DNA from: Spirochaetales bacterium
Lineage (GTDB): Bacteria; Spirochaetota; Spirochaetia; UBA9216
Length of the DNA: 64,000 bases
Direction: 5' to 3'
Assembly: GCA_016342585.1 (NCBI GenBank)
Contig: JAEINK010000006.1
Span: forward strand, 62,001-126,000
Positions 1 through 8,483 of the stretch are shown here, in pieces (position 1 is the first letter of the stretch; each line of letters starts with the position of its first letter). The position numbers were made by a program, and so were the translations under genes. The notes under the pieces were generated by a model that had not been told where the DNA came from, did no database searches, and saw only the letters and a program-made list of their open reading frames with translations.

Positions 1-2295
1 TTTATTTCAATCATCATTGCGATCACCATTTTCTTCTCGTTCTTTGCTTTTAAAGTAAGGGTAAATCCTGATTTTTATACGGTTCTGCCAGCCTCAACTC
101 AGAGGGTTAAGACCTTGTTTGAAGAAACAGGGATCGAAGACAAACTTGAAATGCACATGATGCTTTCGGTGGTCGCTGACGATGCCCTGTCCCTTAAAAA
201 GCTGGCGCTCCTTCATGACACTATTGAAAAAATCGAGGCCATGGATGAAATTGAAAGCAGTGTCAATCCATTCAATTTCCTGACCTTTGCCAATGAGCGT
301 GGTCGTTTTGCCGTAAAACTCATGACCCCAAACGAACACCCCCCCGAGACCGAAGAAGAACTCCGAATATATAAGGATTCATTATTAAATGAACCTCTGG
401 CCCAGGGTGTTGTGGTCGGGAAAAACGGAACAGCTCTCAATGTCCTTTTGGTTGTAGAACCTATAGATTTTCCCAAACCTTTTATGAACAGGTTCAAGGA
501 GATTATAAGCCCCCTGGAAGATGAGTTTGAGGTCTATTATACGGGGGATGCTCCCATCGGGGATGCCGTAGCCGATTATATTCAGAAAGACCTCTTCTAC
601 CTGGCAATTCTATCCCTGATTGCCATCCTGGCCTGCTTTTTCGGGGGGTTCCGATCGGTAAGATCGATATTCATACCTGTCAGCACCATTATAATTTCAA
701 TTATATGGGGTCTTGGTTTTACCAGTCTTATAGGCTTCCAATTAACACTTGTCAGTATCATCCTGCCGACCTTCCTGCTTGCCATCGGCTCATCCTATGC
801 CCTCCATTTATTAAATGAATACTATCGGAATATACCCTCTCATGAGACGGAAGAGGGGAAGGTCGATAAAATTATTGATGCTGTTGTTCACTCTACCCAT
901 ACAATCAGCCTGGCAGGACTGACCACAATTTTCGGATTTGCCGGCCTTTTCTTTACCTCGATTACATCATTAAAAGAGTTTGGAATTTCTATTTCATTCG
1001 GGATCTTTGCCTGCGTGCTTTTATCACTCTTTTTTCTCCCCGCCTTACTGATAAAGATGCCCTATCCCAAGCAGCACTCTACCAAAATCGTCCAGCAGGG
1101 GAATTTAGTACAGTTTATTAAGTGGCTGGCAGTGTTTGTAACAAAGAAATACAAATTGCTTGTTCTACTCTTCTTTGCTACAATCGGCCTGTTTATTGTT
1201 CTCTATCCTAGAATCGGTCATAATGTTGACTACACCGAATATTTCCCTGAAAACGATATCGTAAAAGAGTCCCTGAAGGTAATCATCGAAAACTCGGGAA
1301 GCGGGGCCAGTCAGGCCATCAACATTACCTTAAAAGCTCCGGCGGGAGAGAAAAATTTCTTCCTGGAACCTGAAAATCTAAAAAACCTCGATCTGCTTGA
1401 GCAGGAGTTATTAACTGTTAAAAATGTGGCTGGTTCTACATCATTTGCCTCCATTCTAAAGAATATTAATGGTGTCATGACAGGAAAATCCGAAATACCG
1501 GAAGGCAGAGGACTTATCCGCCTCCTTTCACGATATTTCAGCCTTCTCGGTGAACATAATTTGACCTACTCGGCCAATGCCGAATTTATCACTGATGACA
1601 GTTCCACAGCGACCATTTTCCTTAAGGTATACAATATGGATACCGGCCGCTATATTGCCGATAAGGAAATCGAAAATCTTATTATGACCATTGAACGGGT
1701 AACCTCCAGGTTCTATGGGAATGATATTGAAACCTATACATGGGGTACGGTGGTACTTCTTTATGAGGGTGGGCAGAACATTCAAAGCGAGCAGCTTCGC
1801 GCCAGTCTTCTATCCATACTATTTGTGCTGGTACTGGCCTGGATTGTGTTCCGCAAATTTTCTCATGGGATCCTGGCAATTATCCCCCTTTTCTTCGCCA
1901 TATTCTTTAATTTTATCCTGATGGTTCTCTTCGGGATCCCTCTGGATATAACAACGATCCTGGTTTCAAACGTCGCCATCGGGGTAGGAGTCGATGATGC
2001 CCTTCACTTCCTCCTCCAATACCGTAAACAGAGAAAGAACAAGGAGCTGCCCTATGAGGTGGCGGTTCAAAACACCTTAAAGATAACGGGAAGACCGATT
2101 ATCCTCACAACCCTGACGATTGTGGCAGGTTTTCTAATGTTGATGCTGGGAAGTTTCAAGCCTGTGATCTACTTTGGTATACTGGTTTCCATTAGCCTTA
2201 CTGCAGCCATGATAGCAACTATACTGTACATTCCGGCCTTTATCATTCTGTACAATAGAATTGCCTCATGGGTGAAGCTGAAGACAGGAAGATAA
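1..2295 (+). CDS. RND/MMPL-family exporter, 5' end outside window
   Basis: The frame is open from base 1, so the N-terminus lies upstream; about 764 residues are visible. The protein begins in a transmembrane helix followed by a large extracytoplasmic loop, then five or so helices, a second loop (about residues 420-600) and a second helix block: the two-fold MMPL/RND layout. Paired motifs near SSYALHLLNEYYR in the first half and GVGVDDALHFLLQYR in the second are typical of hydrophobe or lipid exporters in this superfamily that lack the full AcrB docking domain. It likely uses proton motive force to move a lipid-like substrate. The substrate is not readable. The oppositely oriented lipoprotein gene follows 11 nt downstream. 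Confidence 0.88.
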   Translation, partial: FISIIIAITIFFSFFAFKVRVNPDFYTVLPASTQRVKTLFEETGIEDKLEMHMMLSVVADDALSLKKLALLHDTIEKIEAMDEIESSVNPFNFLTFANERGRFAVKLMTPNEHPPETEEELRIYKDSLLNEPLAQGVVVGKNGTALNVLLVVEPIDFPKPFMNRFKEIISPLEDEFEVYYTGDAPIGDAVADYIQKDLFYLAILSLIAILACFFGGFRSVRSIFIPVSTIIISIIWGLGFTSLIGFQLTLVSIILPTFLLAIGSSYALHLLNEYYRNIPSHETEEGKVDKIIDAVVHSTHTISLAGLTTIFGFAGLFFTSITSLKEFGISISFGIFACVLLSLFFLPALLIKMPYPKQHSTKIVQQGNLVQFIKWLAVFVTKKYKLLVLLFFATIGLFIVLYPRIGHNVDYTEYFPENDIVKESLKVIIENSGSGASQAINITLKAPAGEKNFFLEPENLKNLDLLEQELLTVKNVAGSTSFASILKNINGVMTGKSEIPEGRGLIRLLSRYFSLLGEHNLTYSANAEFITDDSSTATIFLKVYNMDTGRYIADKEIENLIMTIERVTSRFYGNDIETYTWGTVVLLYEGGQNIQSEQLRASLLSILFVLVLAWIVFRKFSHGILAIIPLFFAIFFNFILMVLFGIPLDITTILVSNVAIGVGVDDALHFLLQYRKQRKNKELPYEVAVQNTLKITGRPIILTTLTIVAGFLMLMLGSFKPVIYFGILVSISLTAAMIATILYIPAFIILYNRIASWVKLKTGR

Positions 2296-2306
2296 GCCCG
2301 ACAAGA

Positions 2307-3206
2307 CTAAGGCTTAACTCCTGAAAGCATCCCTTCGACAAGGGATATAAACCGTTTGGACTCCATGGGCAGATCGGAAAAATGGAGTTCCGCGCCCTCC
2401 GTCTCAACCCTGGTATCGGCCAGAGTTTTTCTCATTAAGGCCATGCCGGATTTTTTAGCCTCTGCCAGGATCATAATTTTAAACGGCCGAACAGCCATTT
2501 CCGCAAAAGCCGAATCCTCACAAAGTATGGTTCCATTAAGGGATATCTCTAAATCTCCCGGATAGATTTCAAGACTCAAGCCCTTTATTCCTGCGGCAAG
2601 CTCGGGATACTGTCCGGAAAGAGAAGTGAGAAACAATTCCGGTTGTTTCAGCCTTAAGGAGAGGGGGGCCAAAGGCAGGGCCGCGTGACTATCTCCTTCG
2701 GAAGCGGCCATATTCCGGGAAGGCCTTATGGCAGAGATAGCTTTAACAGCCTGGACAGCCTCGACAATATGCCCGTCAGAGAAAATCATCAACTCGGGGG
2801 AGAGGATCGTCAGCTCCAGGTTTGAATCCTGACTATCCCAGTAACTGACAGGCTTTGATCTAAACTTCCAATTCCGCTTGAAGAAAAGCCCCATATTAAA
2901 CTTATTCTTTGTGTAATCCCCCTGGGAAATCAAAATAAATCCCCCACCGGTCGATTCCGGGTATAAAAGGAGGATGAATTTATCCGTATCCGGCAGGATC
3001 TGCTCCCGGAAGTTTTCGGGGAAAACATCATTAAGCATGGATAGAATATGGGGATCACTTGAGGCTATATCCACCGTAATAACAGAAGATGAAACATCAA
3101 GGAGCCGCTCCGAAAGCCCGGGATCCCCGACGGGTGGCCGTGAAACACAGGCTGTAATGGATATAATAAAAATCGCCGAAAAGGTGATTAGCTTGTAATT
3201 TTTCAT
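2307..3206 (-). CDS. Lipoprotein of unknown function
   Basis: 299 residues with an N-terminal signal ending in the lipobox SITAC (Cys20), so it is probably lipidated and envelope anchored. No catalytic motif or known domain is recognised. The mature part is mixed alpha/beta, with internal similarity in tone to self-assessment lipoproteins of spirochaetes but nothing diagnostic. It converges on the RND exporter and diverges from the lipoprotein gene at 3325; the 118-nt gap between the two divergent genes holds promoters. Function unknown. Confidence 0.75.
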   Translation of the reverse strand: MKNYKLITFSAIFIISITACVSRPPVGDPGLSERLLDVSSSVITVDIASSDPHILSMLNDVFPENFREQILPDTDKFILLLYPESTGGGFILISQGDYTKNKFNMGLFFKRNWKFRSKPVSYWDSQDSNLELTILSPELMIFSDGHIVEAVQAVKAISAIRPSRNMAASEGDSHAALPLAPLSLRLKQPELFLTSLSGQYPELAAGIKGLSLEIYPGDLEISLNGTILCEDSAFAEMAVRPFKIMILAEAKKSGMALMRKTLADTRVETEGAELHFSDLPMESKRFISLVEGMLSGVKP

Positions 3207-3262
3207 AGAAAAAAAGGTAACATGAATCTATTATCTATAACAGCCCCGGTTGTAATATTTCA

Positions 3263-3291
3263 TTGACATTGTTCATCCACAACCTTAATAT
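3263..3291 (+). promoter_or_regulatory. Sigma-70-type promoter for the lipoprotein gene at 3325
   Basis: TTGACA at 3263-3268 and TAATAT at 3286-3291 are separated by exactly 17 nt. Transcription would start near 3298 and leave a leader of about 27 nt carrying AAAGGA before the GTG start. Confidence 0.65.
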
Positions 3292-3324
3292 GGATACCAG
3301 AATTCAGCAAATAAAGGACCATCT

Positions 3325-4071
3325 GTGAAACCATCAATATATAAAGCCGCTCTCTTCAAACTGTTATTGGGCGCCCTGATTGCAGCATCTTTCTTCAGTT
3401 GTCAGATGGAGCAGAGGGTTACTATTGATAAAGAGGGTGAAGGGGAACTCACCTTTTCCATTGAACTGGCCGACTACCTGACCACCGTCGTAGAGCAGAT
3501 GCAGGCCCTTGGAGGAACCCCGGAAACGGAAGAGGAGGCCGGTATCGTTGAAATAGAGGCATTGAAAACCGACCTGAATCAGCGGCCGGAACTGGAAGTC
3601 ACCGCTTTAGAAAACAGTGATGACCAGCACTGGAATGGAACGATAGAGTTCACCGACATCGAATCCATCCTGGCCTCATCCGAGCTGCCCCCCGGAACCG
3701 AAAACCTTTTTGTCTTCTCCCGAAAACCAGGCTCTTCACTCCTCGAACTGAATGTATCACTGGAGAGCATTGAAGCGATCCTGGCAGCCAACCCCTCCCT
3801 GGACTCCCCCCTTATGCAGGCCTTCGGACCACTGGCCAATATCGGCCTTACCGATGAAGATTACCTGGAGATGATGGAGTTTGCCCTGGGCCCTGAAAGC
3901 AGGGAGGGAATAAAAGGCTCTGCCCTGGATATGGTTATCCAAGTCGATGGGAGAATTATCAGTCAGACAGGAGGTGAGTTAATCGACAACTCCACCGTCC
4001 GATTTTCAATCCCCCTTCTGGATATACTTATAATAGAAGATTCTATCAACTATTCGGTGAAATTCAACTAA
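3325..4071 (+). CDS. Lipoprotein of unknown function
   Basis: 248 residues starting at GTG, preceded by AAAGGA at suitable spacing. The signal peptide ends in the lipobox FFSC (Cys26). Just after it lies MEQRVTIDKEGEGELTFSIE, a pattern seen in exported proteins with an initial beta-strand repeat. The rest is acidic, with no catalytic motif. It converges on the DUF2812 gene with only 16 nt between stops and has its own promoter. Function unknown. Confidence 0.75.
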   Translation: MKPSIYKAALFKLLLGALIAASFFSCQMEQRVTIDKEGEGELTFSIELADYLTTVVEQMQALGGTPETEEEAGIVEIEALKTDLNQRPELEVTALENSDDQHWNGTIEFTDIESILASSELPPGTENLFVFSRKPGSSLLELNVSLESIEAILAANPSLDSPLMQAFGPLANIGLTDEDYLEMMEFALGPESREGIKGSALDMVIQVDGRIISQTGGELIDNSTVRFSIPLLDILIIEDSINYSVKFN

Positions 4072-4087
4072 TAATCTGCTATCATTT

Positions 4088-4624
4088 TCAGGATTCAGAT
4101 ATAAGCTTCTCCCGTTCCAGTTTTTTGATTCGAAAATAAGATCGCAGGCCAAGGCTTAAAAGGAGGAGAGCGACCGACAAACTTAAAGAACCGGCAGCAA
4201 GGCTGACCGTATTACGTTCGCTACTCATACTTATATTACTGAAACCTATGGCAAGGTTCGCCAAACCTATAGAGACTTGAAGAGTCAGTATCTTCCTATG
4301 GTGTTTAATTTTGGATTCATAATCGGAAAAGAGATCGAAGGCACCATGGGACAAGGGTTTTCTGAGGTATACCCAGCGAAAATAGGTGGTTAGAACTTCT
4401 ACCCCCGTCTCTTCCAGAAAACTAAAATAGGCCTGACTTTTTTCATGACCGGGCATATGATCGAGCAGCTCTATCCTGTAAAAATATTGTATATCTTCAT
4501 TCTTTTCAAAAGTGTATAACATGAATCTATAGTTTTTCAGGTGATACCCTTTATCCGACATGACATTCAGCCATCGCTCTTCACGGACGTAATCAAAATA
4601 TGCTTTAACAACCTTATGATTCAT
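4088..4624 (-). CDS. DUF2812 membrane protein, PadR partner
   Basis: 178 residues from the ATG at 4624, chosen because GGAG lies six bases upstream; an in-frame GTG at 4636 is less well placed. The N-terminal 100 residues resemble DUF2812 (aromatic-rich, with WLNVMSDKGYHL and FYRIELLD), followed by two C-terminal transmembrane helices and a basic tail. DUF2812 proteins are commonly encoded directly after PadR regulators, as here, where the genes overlap by 11 nt (translational coupling). The role is unknown; a membrane sensor or effector controlled by the PadR protein is the usual inference. Confidence 0.75.
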   Translation of the reverse strand: MNHKVVKAYFDYVREERWLNVMSDKGYHLKNYRFMLYTFEKNEDIQYFYRIELLDHMPGHEKSQAYFSFLEETGVEVLTTYFRWVYLRKPLSHGAFDLFSDYESKIKHHRKILTLQVSIGLANLAIGFSNISMSSERNTVSLAAGSLSLSVALLLLSLGLRSYFRIKKLEREKLISES

Positions 4625-4952
4625 ACTCAACTCCACCCTTCAGCAATGCTTTACCGTTCTTTATAAGTTCTTCCAGACGTCTTATTTCATCCTTGAGAAT
4701 ATCCTTTCCAGTCGCTGTGATTACATAGGCTTTTTTTCTTCCCGTTGAAACCTCTGTAGACTGACAAATCCAGCCTTTTTCAAGAAGGGTATTGATGGCA
4801 CCATATAAAGTACCTGATCCCAGCTTTACACGGTTATTACTCAACATTGCCACCTTTTGCATAATCCCATACCCATGCAGAGGATTCAACAATGAGAGCA
4901 GAATATAAAAAACCGCTTCCGTTAAGGCTCCTCGCTCTGTACTTTCAGGCAT
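4614..4952 (-). CDS. PadR-family transcriptional regulator
   Basis: 112 residues, the usual length for small PadR proteins. It carries the winged-helix core ALTEAVFYILLSLLNPLHGY and the KLGSGTLYGAINTLLEKGWI recognition and wing segment, then a C-terminal dimerisation helix. AGGAGG precedes the ATG. It is the first gene of a two-gene operon with the DUF2812 protein. A perfect palindrome overlaps the promoter just upstream, which indicates autorepression. The ligand is unknown. Confidence 0.9.
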   Translation of the reverse strand: MPESTERGALTEAVFYILLSLLNPLHGYGIMQKVAMLSNNRVKLGSGTLYGAINTLLEKGWICQSTEVSTGRKKAYVITATGKDILKDEIRRLEELIKNGKALLKGGVEYES

Positions 4953-5008
4953 ATAAGCCTCCTATGTCGGCTATTGATATATCGGCTAACGACACATAAC
5001 CTCATGAC

Positions 5009-5040
5009 ACAACTATATCGGATACCGATATAGTTGTCAA
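5009..5040 (-). promoter_or_regulatory. PadR promoter embedded in a 13-bp-arm palindromic operator
   Basis: Arms ACAACTATATCGG (5009-5021) and its exact complement (5025-5037) flank ATA. On the minus strand TTGACA (5040-5035) and TATAGT (5017-5012) sit 17 nt apart, so both hexamers lie largely within the palindrome. A bound dimer would block RNA polymerase. A partial second copy, TATATCGGCTAACGA, lies near 4970-4985, closer to the gene. Confidence 0.75.
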
Positions 5041-5101
5041 GAAAAAAGCGGCTCGAATCAATCGCTCGAGTCAATCGCAGCCCCATCACCTGAACACAGG
5101 T

Positions 5102-5773
5102 TTAAAACTCCCTGCGTCTATAATAAAAAAGGGACAAGCGAATCGAAGCAGCGATAGCCAAAATGGAAAGCAAAGGAAGAAAGATATTCCAGAGCCCGGC
5201 CTGAATTCCGGAGAGGTACTCAAGTGAAGCCTGAAGACTGACAATCTCTCTGTTCACAATAGTTGAAAGACCTTTCGTTGCCAAGGTGTAAAGCCCGGCG
5301 GATAATAACATGGCGATATAGTTCACCCAGCGGCTTTTCTGATAATCCAGCTTGAAATAGAGAGGAAAGAACACACCGTAATAGATCACATCGATTGTCA
5401 GAAACTGGACAAAATGTTCCATAGTGAAGGTTTCCATATCACTGTACCCCGGGATAAAGGCTTTAATTAAAAAAGAGAGAATGGAAACGGCCAGTAAAAA
5501 CACAACCAGATAACAGAATATACCCATGTATTTAGCGACCACAATCGTTGACCGTTTAACGGGCATGGCTATAAACATTTTCTCGGCCCTGTATTTATCA
5601 TCCAGAGCATTGGCATATACAATATATAAATAACTTCCCGCAATAAAAGGTAAGATGACATAGAGTAGATCTGTGGCAAAGGCAAAGGCACTGACTACAG
5701 GCATGACAAGCATATAAACGAATGATTTTGCCCCACGCTGAAGCAGAAAATCCTTATAAACCAGAGTAAACAT
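5102..5773 (-). CDS. ABC-2 type exporter permease
   Basis: 223 residues, six predicted transmembrane helices, with an N-terminal cytoplasmic LVYKDFLLQRG segment typical of ABC-2 permeases of the BcrB/YtrC/ABC2_membrane_5 type. It overlaps the ATPase gene by 20 nt and ends the GntR-ATPase-permease operon. It should form the membrane channel of a drug, peptide or membrane-stress exporter; the substrate cannot be read from sequence. Confidence 0.82.
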   Translation of the reverse strand: MFTLVYKDFLLQRGAKSFVYMLVMPVVSAFAFATDLLYVILPFIAGSYLYIVYANALDDKYRAEKMFIAMPVKRSTIVVAKYMGIFCYLVVFLLAVSILSFLIKAFIPGYSDMETFTMEHFVQFLTIDVIYYGVFFPLYFKLDYQKSRWVNYIAMLLSAGLYTLATKGLSTIVNREIVSLQASLEYLSGIQAGLWNIFLPLLSILAIAASIRLSLFYYRRREF

Positions 5774-6647
5774 CTACATCCCCCTTAATTGTATGCAGCA
5801 TAATTTCGTCAATTGTGGCTCTTTCGATGAGGACCTTTCCACAGTTTATAAAACTGCCGAACCTCTCCTTTAACTCTTCGGTCCTGGTACAAAGGGCCGT
5901 AAAATGGGAGTTTTTCTTTTGTACCGAATCAAAACAGGAGAGGATGTCCCGATCGAGGAGCTCCAGAGGCCCCTTTACAAGGGTAAATCGATCACTGATA
6001 CTCTCCCTGGATTCGCTGAACACGATATTCCCTTCGTTTAGAAATGTTATGTAATCAGAAATCTTCTCGATATCAGAAGAGATATGACTGGAAAACAGGA
6101 TAGATTTGTTCTCTTCACGGATAAGCTGCTGAAGGATCTCCAGGAGTTCCGCTCTGACGATAGGATCGAGACCGGATGTCGGCTCATCCATAATGATGAA
6201 CTGGGCATCATGAGAAAGTGCCACCGCCAGAGAAAACTTCATTTTCATTCCCTTGGACAGATTTTCGATCTTATGCCTGGAATCAATCTGAAAACGAGCC
6301 AGATAATCATCGAATAGTTTCTGGTTCCACCTGGTATAGAAGGGGGATATAATTTTGACCATCTCACTGATTCTGAAAACCTCATACCACCCCGGTTCAT
6401 CAAGAACAAAGCCGATTTTTTGTTTTATACCATTTTCATTATTCAATACATCTTCACCGAAAATCTTTATACTCCCGGAATCCTTTCGAATCATATTCAG
6501 GATGAGTTTGATCAAAGTCGTCTTTCCTGCTCCATTGGGGCCAACCAAACCCATAATAAATCCCTCTTCGAGAGTGAGGGAAATATTATTCAACCGAAAG
6601 CTCTCATATTTCCTGGAGAGATTATTTATTTGAAGAATTGGTTCCAA
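5754..6647 (-). CDS. ABC transporter ATP-binding protein, YtrB-like
   Basis: 297 residues from a TTG start with AAGGAGG ideally spaced upstream. All ABC motifs are present: Walker A GPNGAGKTT near residue 36, a Q-loop GFVLDEPGW in which the expected Gln is Leu-Asp, signature LSKGM, Walker B FIIMDEPTSGLD and the switch His in SSHIS. The D-E-P-G-W Q-loop form is common in GntR-linked exporter ATPases. It overlaps the regulator by 26 nt and the permease by 20 nt, so the three subunits are translationally coupled. Confidence 0.88.
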   Translation of the reverse strand: MEPILQINNLSRKYESFRLNNISLTLEEGFIMGLVGPNGAGKTTLIKLILNMIRKDSGSIKIFGEDVLNNENGIKQKIGFVLDEPGWYEVFRISEMVKIISPFYTRWNQKLFDDYLARFQIDSRHKIENLSKGMKMKFSLAVALSHDAQFIIMDEPTSGLDPIVRAELLEILQQLIREENKSILFSSHISSDIEKISDYITFLNEGNIVFSESRESISDRFTLVKGPLELLDRDILSCFDSVQKKNSHFTALCTRTEELKERFGSFINCGKVLIERATIDEIMLHTIKGDVDVYSGL

Positions 6648-7020
6648 TTCCTTCCTCCTTTAAAACCCGTATCATCGAAAGAAGTTCCTCCAAGGGCATT
6701 TCAAGATATTCAGACTGTTTCAGCAGATCACTAATCTGCTCTTCAAGGATCTTAAGCCTTCTCTCCCGGAGCATCTTATTATCCCCGGCGGCAAAACACC
6801 CCTTTCCGGGAACGATCTCCAGGAGACCTTCAGCCTCGAGCTCGTCATAGGCCCTTTTGGTCGTAATGACACTGATTGAAAGATCCGCCGCCAGGGTCCT
6901 GATGGAAGGGAGGGACTGACCGGGCAGGATATCCCCATCCATAATACTGATCCGAATCTGATCTATAATCTGCCGATAGAGTGGTTTTTCCGATGAATTG
7001 GATATTAGTATATTTATCAT
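6622..7020 (-). CDS. GntR-family regulator, YtrA subfamily
   Basis: 132 residues from the ATG at 7020. It has the GntR winged helix (PLYRQIIDQIRISIMDGDIL, LPSIRTLAADLSISVITTKRAYDEL) and only a short C-terminal helix for dimerisation, which is the YtrA arrangement. YtrA regulators repress their own ABC exporter operon, matching the order here: regulator, ATPase, permease. GGAG lies only three bases before the ATG; a TTG at 7029 is an alternative start. An inverted repeat upstream overlaps the promoter. Confidence 0.87.
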   Translation of the reverse strand: MINILISNSSEKPLYRQIIDQIRISIMDGDILPGQSLPSIRTLAADLSISVITTKRAYDELEAEGLLEIVPGKGCFAAGDNKMLRERRLKILEEQISDLLKQSEYLEMPLEELLSMIRVLKEEGIGTNSSNK

Positions 7021-7037
7021 AAACTCCAACTGTTCTT

Positions 7038-7078
7038 ACTGTTTATATATTTATATATACAGAATAAACAGTTGTCAA
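7038..7078 (-). promoter_or_regulatory. GntR operon promoter with inverted-repeat operator
   Basis: On the minus strand TTGACA (7078-7073) and TATAAA (7055-7050) are 17 nt apart. The arms ACTGTTTAT (7038-7046) and ATAAACAGT (7064-7072) form a 9-bp inverted repeat with a 17-nt spacer that brackets the -10 box, a likely YtrA-type autoregulatory operator. Confidence 0.68.
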
Positions 7079-7188
7079 GGCCAGAGGAATACAATCATCA
7101 AAAAAATCTCATGGATATTATTATCTACCAGGCGGATTCACCGGGATGAAGAGGCATTAAACCTGAAATTGACTTGATTAAAAGGTTT

Positions 7189-7219
7189 AAAAAAGATCCC
7201 GCCATTTTACCGGCGGGAT
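7189..7219 (-). terminator. Rho-independent terminator of the thioredoxin/LamG gene
   Basis: Read on the minus strand, ATCCCGCC (7219-7212) and GGCGGGAT (7203-7196) form an 8-bp GC-rich stem with an 8-nt loop followed by CTTTTTT. The rest of the 7079-7270 gap shows no other feature. Confidence 0.75.
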
Positions 7220-7270
7220 AAGATTATTCAGCAACACTTTTTACTTAAAAAGCCTTGAATTATTAGTTTC

Positions 7271-8455
7271 CTATTTCAAAAAACTTTCAATCCCATCGGT
7301 AGAAATCCTGAAAACCTCATCTACCGATAAGGCCGTATTAAAGACAAAAAGATCATCAATGTAACCTTGGAATTTAGTACCATTTGAGTAATTGGTGAAG
7401 GAGAAGACCTTATCGTAATCGGCCCCGGCCGTAATGGCGGCCAACTCAAAACCGGCAGGTAAATTGATAACAACCGGCTCCCGGTCTGAAAAGGAGAAAA
7501 ATACTTTTCCGCTATTCAAATTCACACTGCACACAATACTATACCAATTGCCGGGATCAACAACCCTTTTCAGGGACGTACCAAATATATCATCCTGATT
7601 ATTCAAAGTTACCTCCAGCTCATCATCAGTATATCGGATACTGAACCAGCGATAGGAAGTCCCACCGGCAAGAATATTCATTCGCCAGCTGGAAATCTCC
7701 TCTACTTTAAACCGTAATCCAACGGTGAACTCTTCAAAAGAGAAATCCGCAGGTGCCATTACAAATTCAGAAGTACCATAGGTTCCATCACTGTATACCG
7801 TACCATCGATGGTTCCCGGATCATAGGGATTAACAATACTCCCCTTTCCGGAAAGATCCTCAAAACCATCATTGAAGTTATAATAACTGACAAGCCGGGA
7901 TGGTACTGATATGGAACCGCCAATGGGTTCCGGATCAGGGATAACAGGTTCATTCCCGGGCTGGACGAACAGACTGGGATCCACATCTGGTTCTTCTCCA
8001 AAAATCGGACCGGATCCCGGGTTGAATTCCGGAACGAAATCATCATCAGAAAAGTAGGGTTCTATGAGGGCTAAAAGAGTCGCAACATCCACCGCACCGG
8101 CATCCTGAATAAGAATATTTTCATCGGGGTCCATGACAAGATAGGTGGGGAATCCAATAAAATCGAAGTTCTGTAAATCGGGATTACTCCGGCCATTGAC
8201 CTCATCCAGGACCTGCAAAGGTATAAACCTGGCATTCAGAGCTTCAACGACCGAACTGACAGGAAAGACATTCTCTTCCATATACTGACAGGGGCCACAC
8301 CAGCTTGGTGCCGTTATAATGACAAAAATATTTTGCCTGGTGATAGAAGCCTCGCCTAAAGCATCATCATAATTCGTTCGCCACTCCACTTCAGCAAAAA
8401 GCAGGAATGGTAGCATCAATATCAGCCCTATTATCTGCAGTTTTTTCTGATTCAT
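7271..8455 (-). CDS. Exported thioredoxin-fold protein with C-terminal LamG-like domain
   Basis: 394 residues; GGAGG precedes the ATG. A Sec signal (MNQKKLQ..LLFAEVEW) is followed by a thioredoxin-like domain to about residue 140 with the active site WCGPC and the cis-Pro segment GFPTYLVMDP. A Pro/Glu-rich linker leads to a jelly-roll domain (about 190-390) that looks like a LamG/concanavalin carbohydrate-binding fold. It is a periplasmic thiol-disulfide protein with an adhesive or sugar-binding module. The thioredoxin half is nearly duplicated in the next gene upstream, but the C-terminal halves are unrelated. Confidence 0.82.
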   Translation of the reverse strand: MNQKKLQIIGLILMLPFLLFAEVEWRTNYDDALGEASITRQNIFVIITAPSWCGPCQYMEENVFPVSSVVEALNARFIPLQVLDEVNGRSNPDLQNFDFIGFPTYLVMDPDENILIQDAGAVDVATLLALIEPYFSDDDFVPEFNPGSGPIFGEEPDVDPSLFVQPGNEPVIPDPEPIGGSISVPSRLVSYYNFNDGFEDLSGKGSIVNPYDPGTIDGTVYSDGTYGTSEFVMAPADFSFEEFTVGLRFKVEEISSWRMNILAGGTSYRWFSIRYTDDELEVTLNNQDDIFGTSLKRVVDPGNWYSIVCSVNLNSGKVFFSFSDREPVVINLPAGFELAAITAGADYDKVFSFTNYSNGTKFQGYIDDLFVFNTALSVDEVFRISTDGIESFLK

Positions 8456-8483
8456 AATCTTTCTTCCTCCTTAAAAAGCTTCA

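Noticed and set aside
2280-2306. Terminator between the RND exporter and the lipoprotein gene
   Set aside because: TAAGCC/GGCTTA forms a 6-bp stem but no T run follows on either strand.
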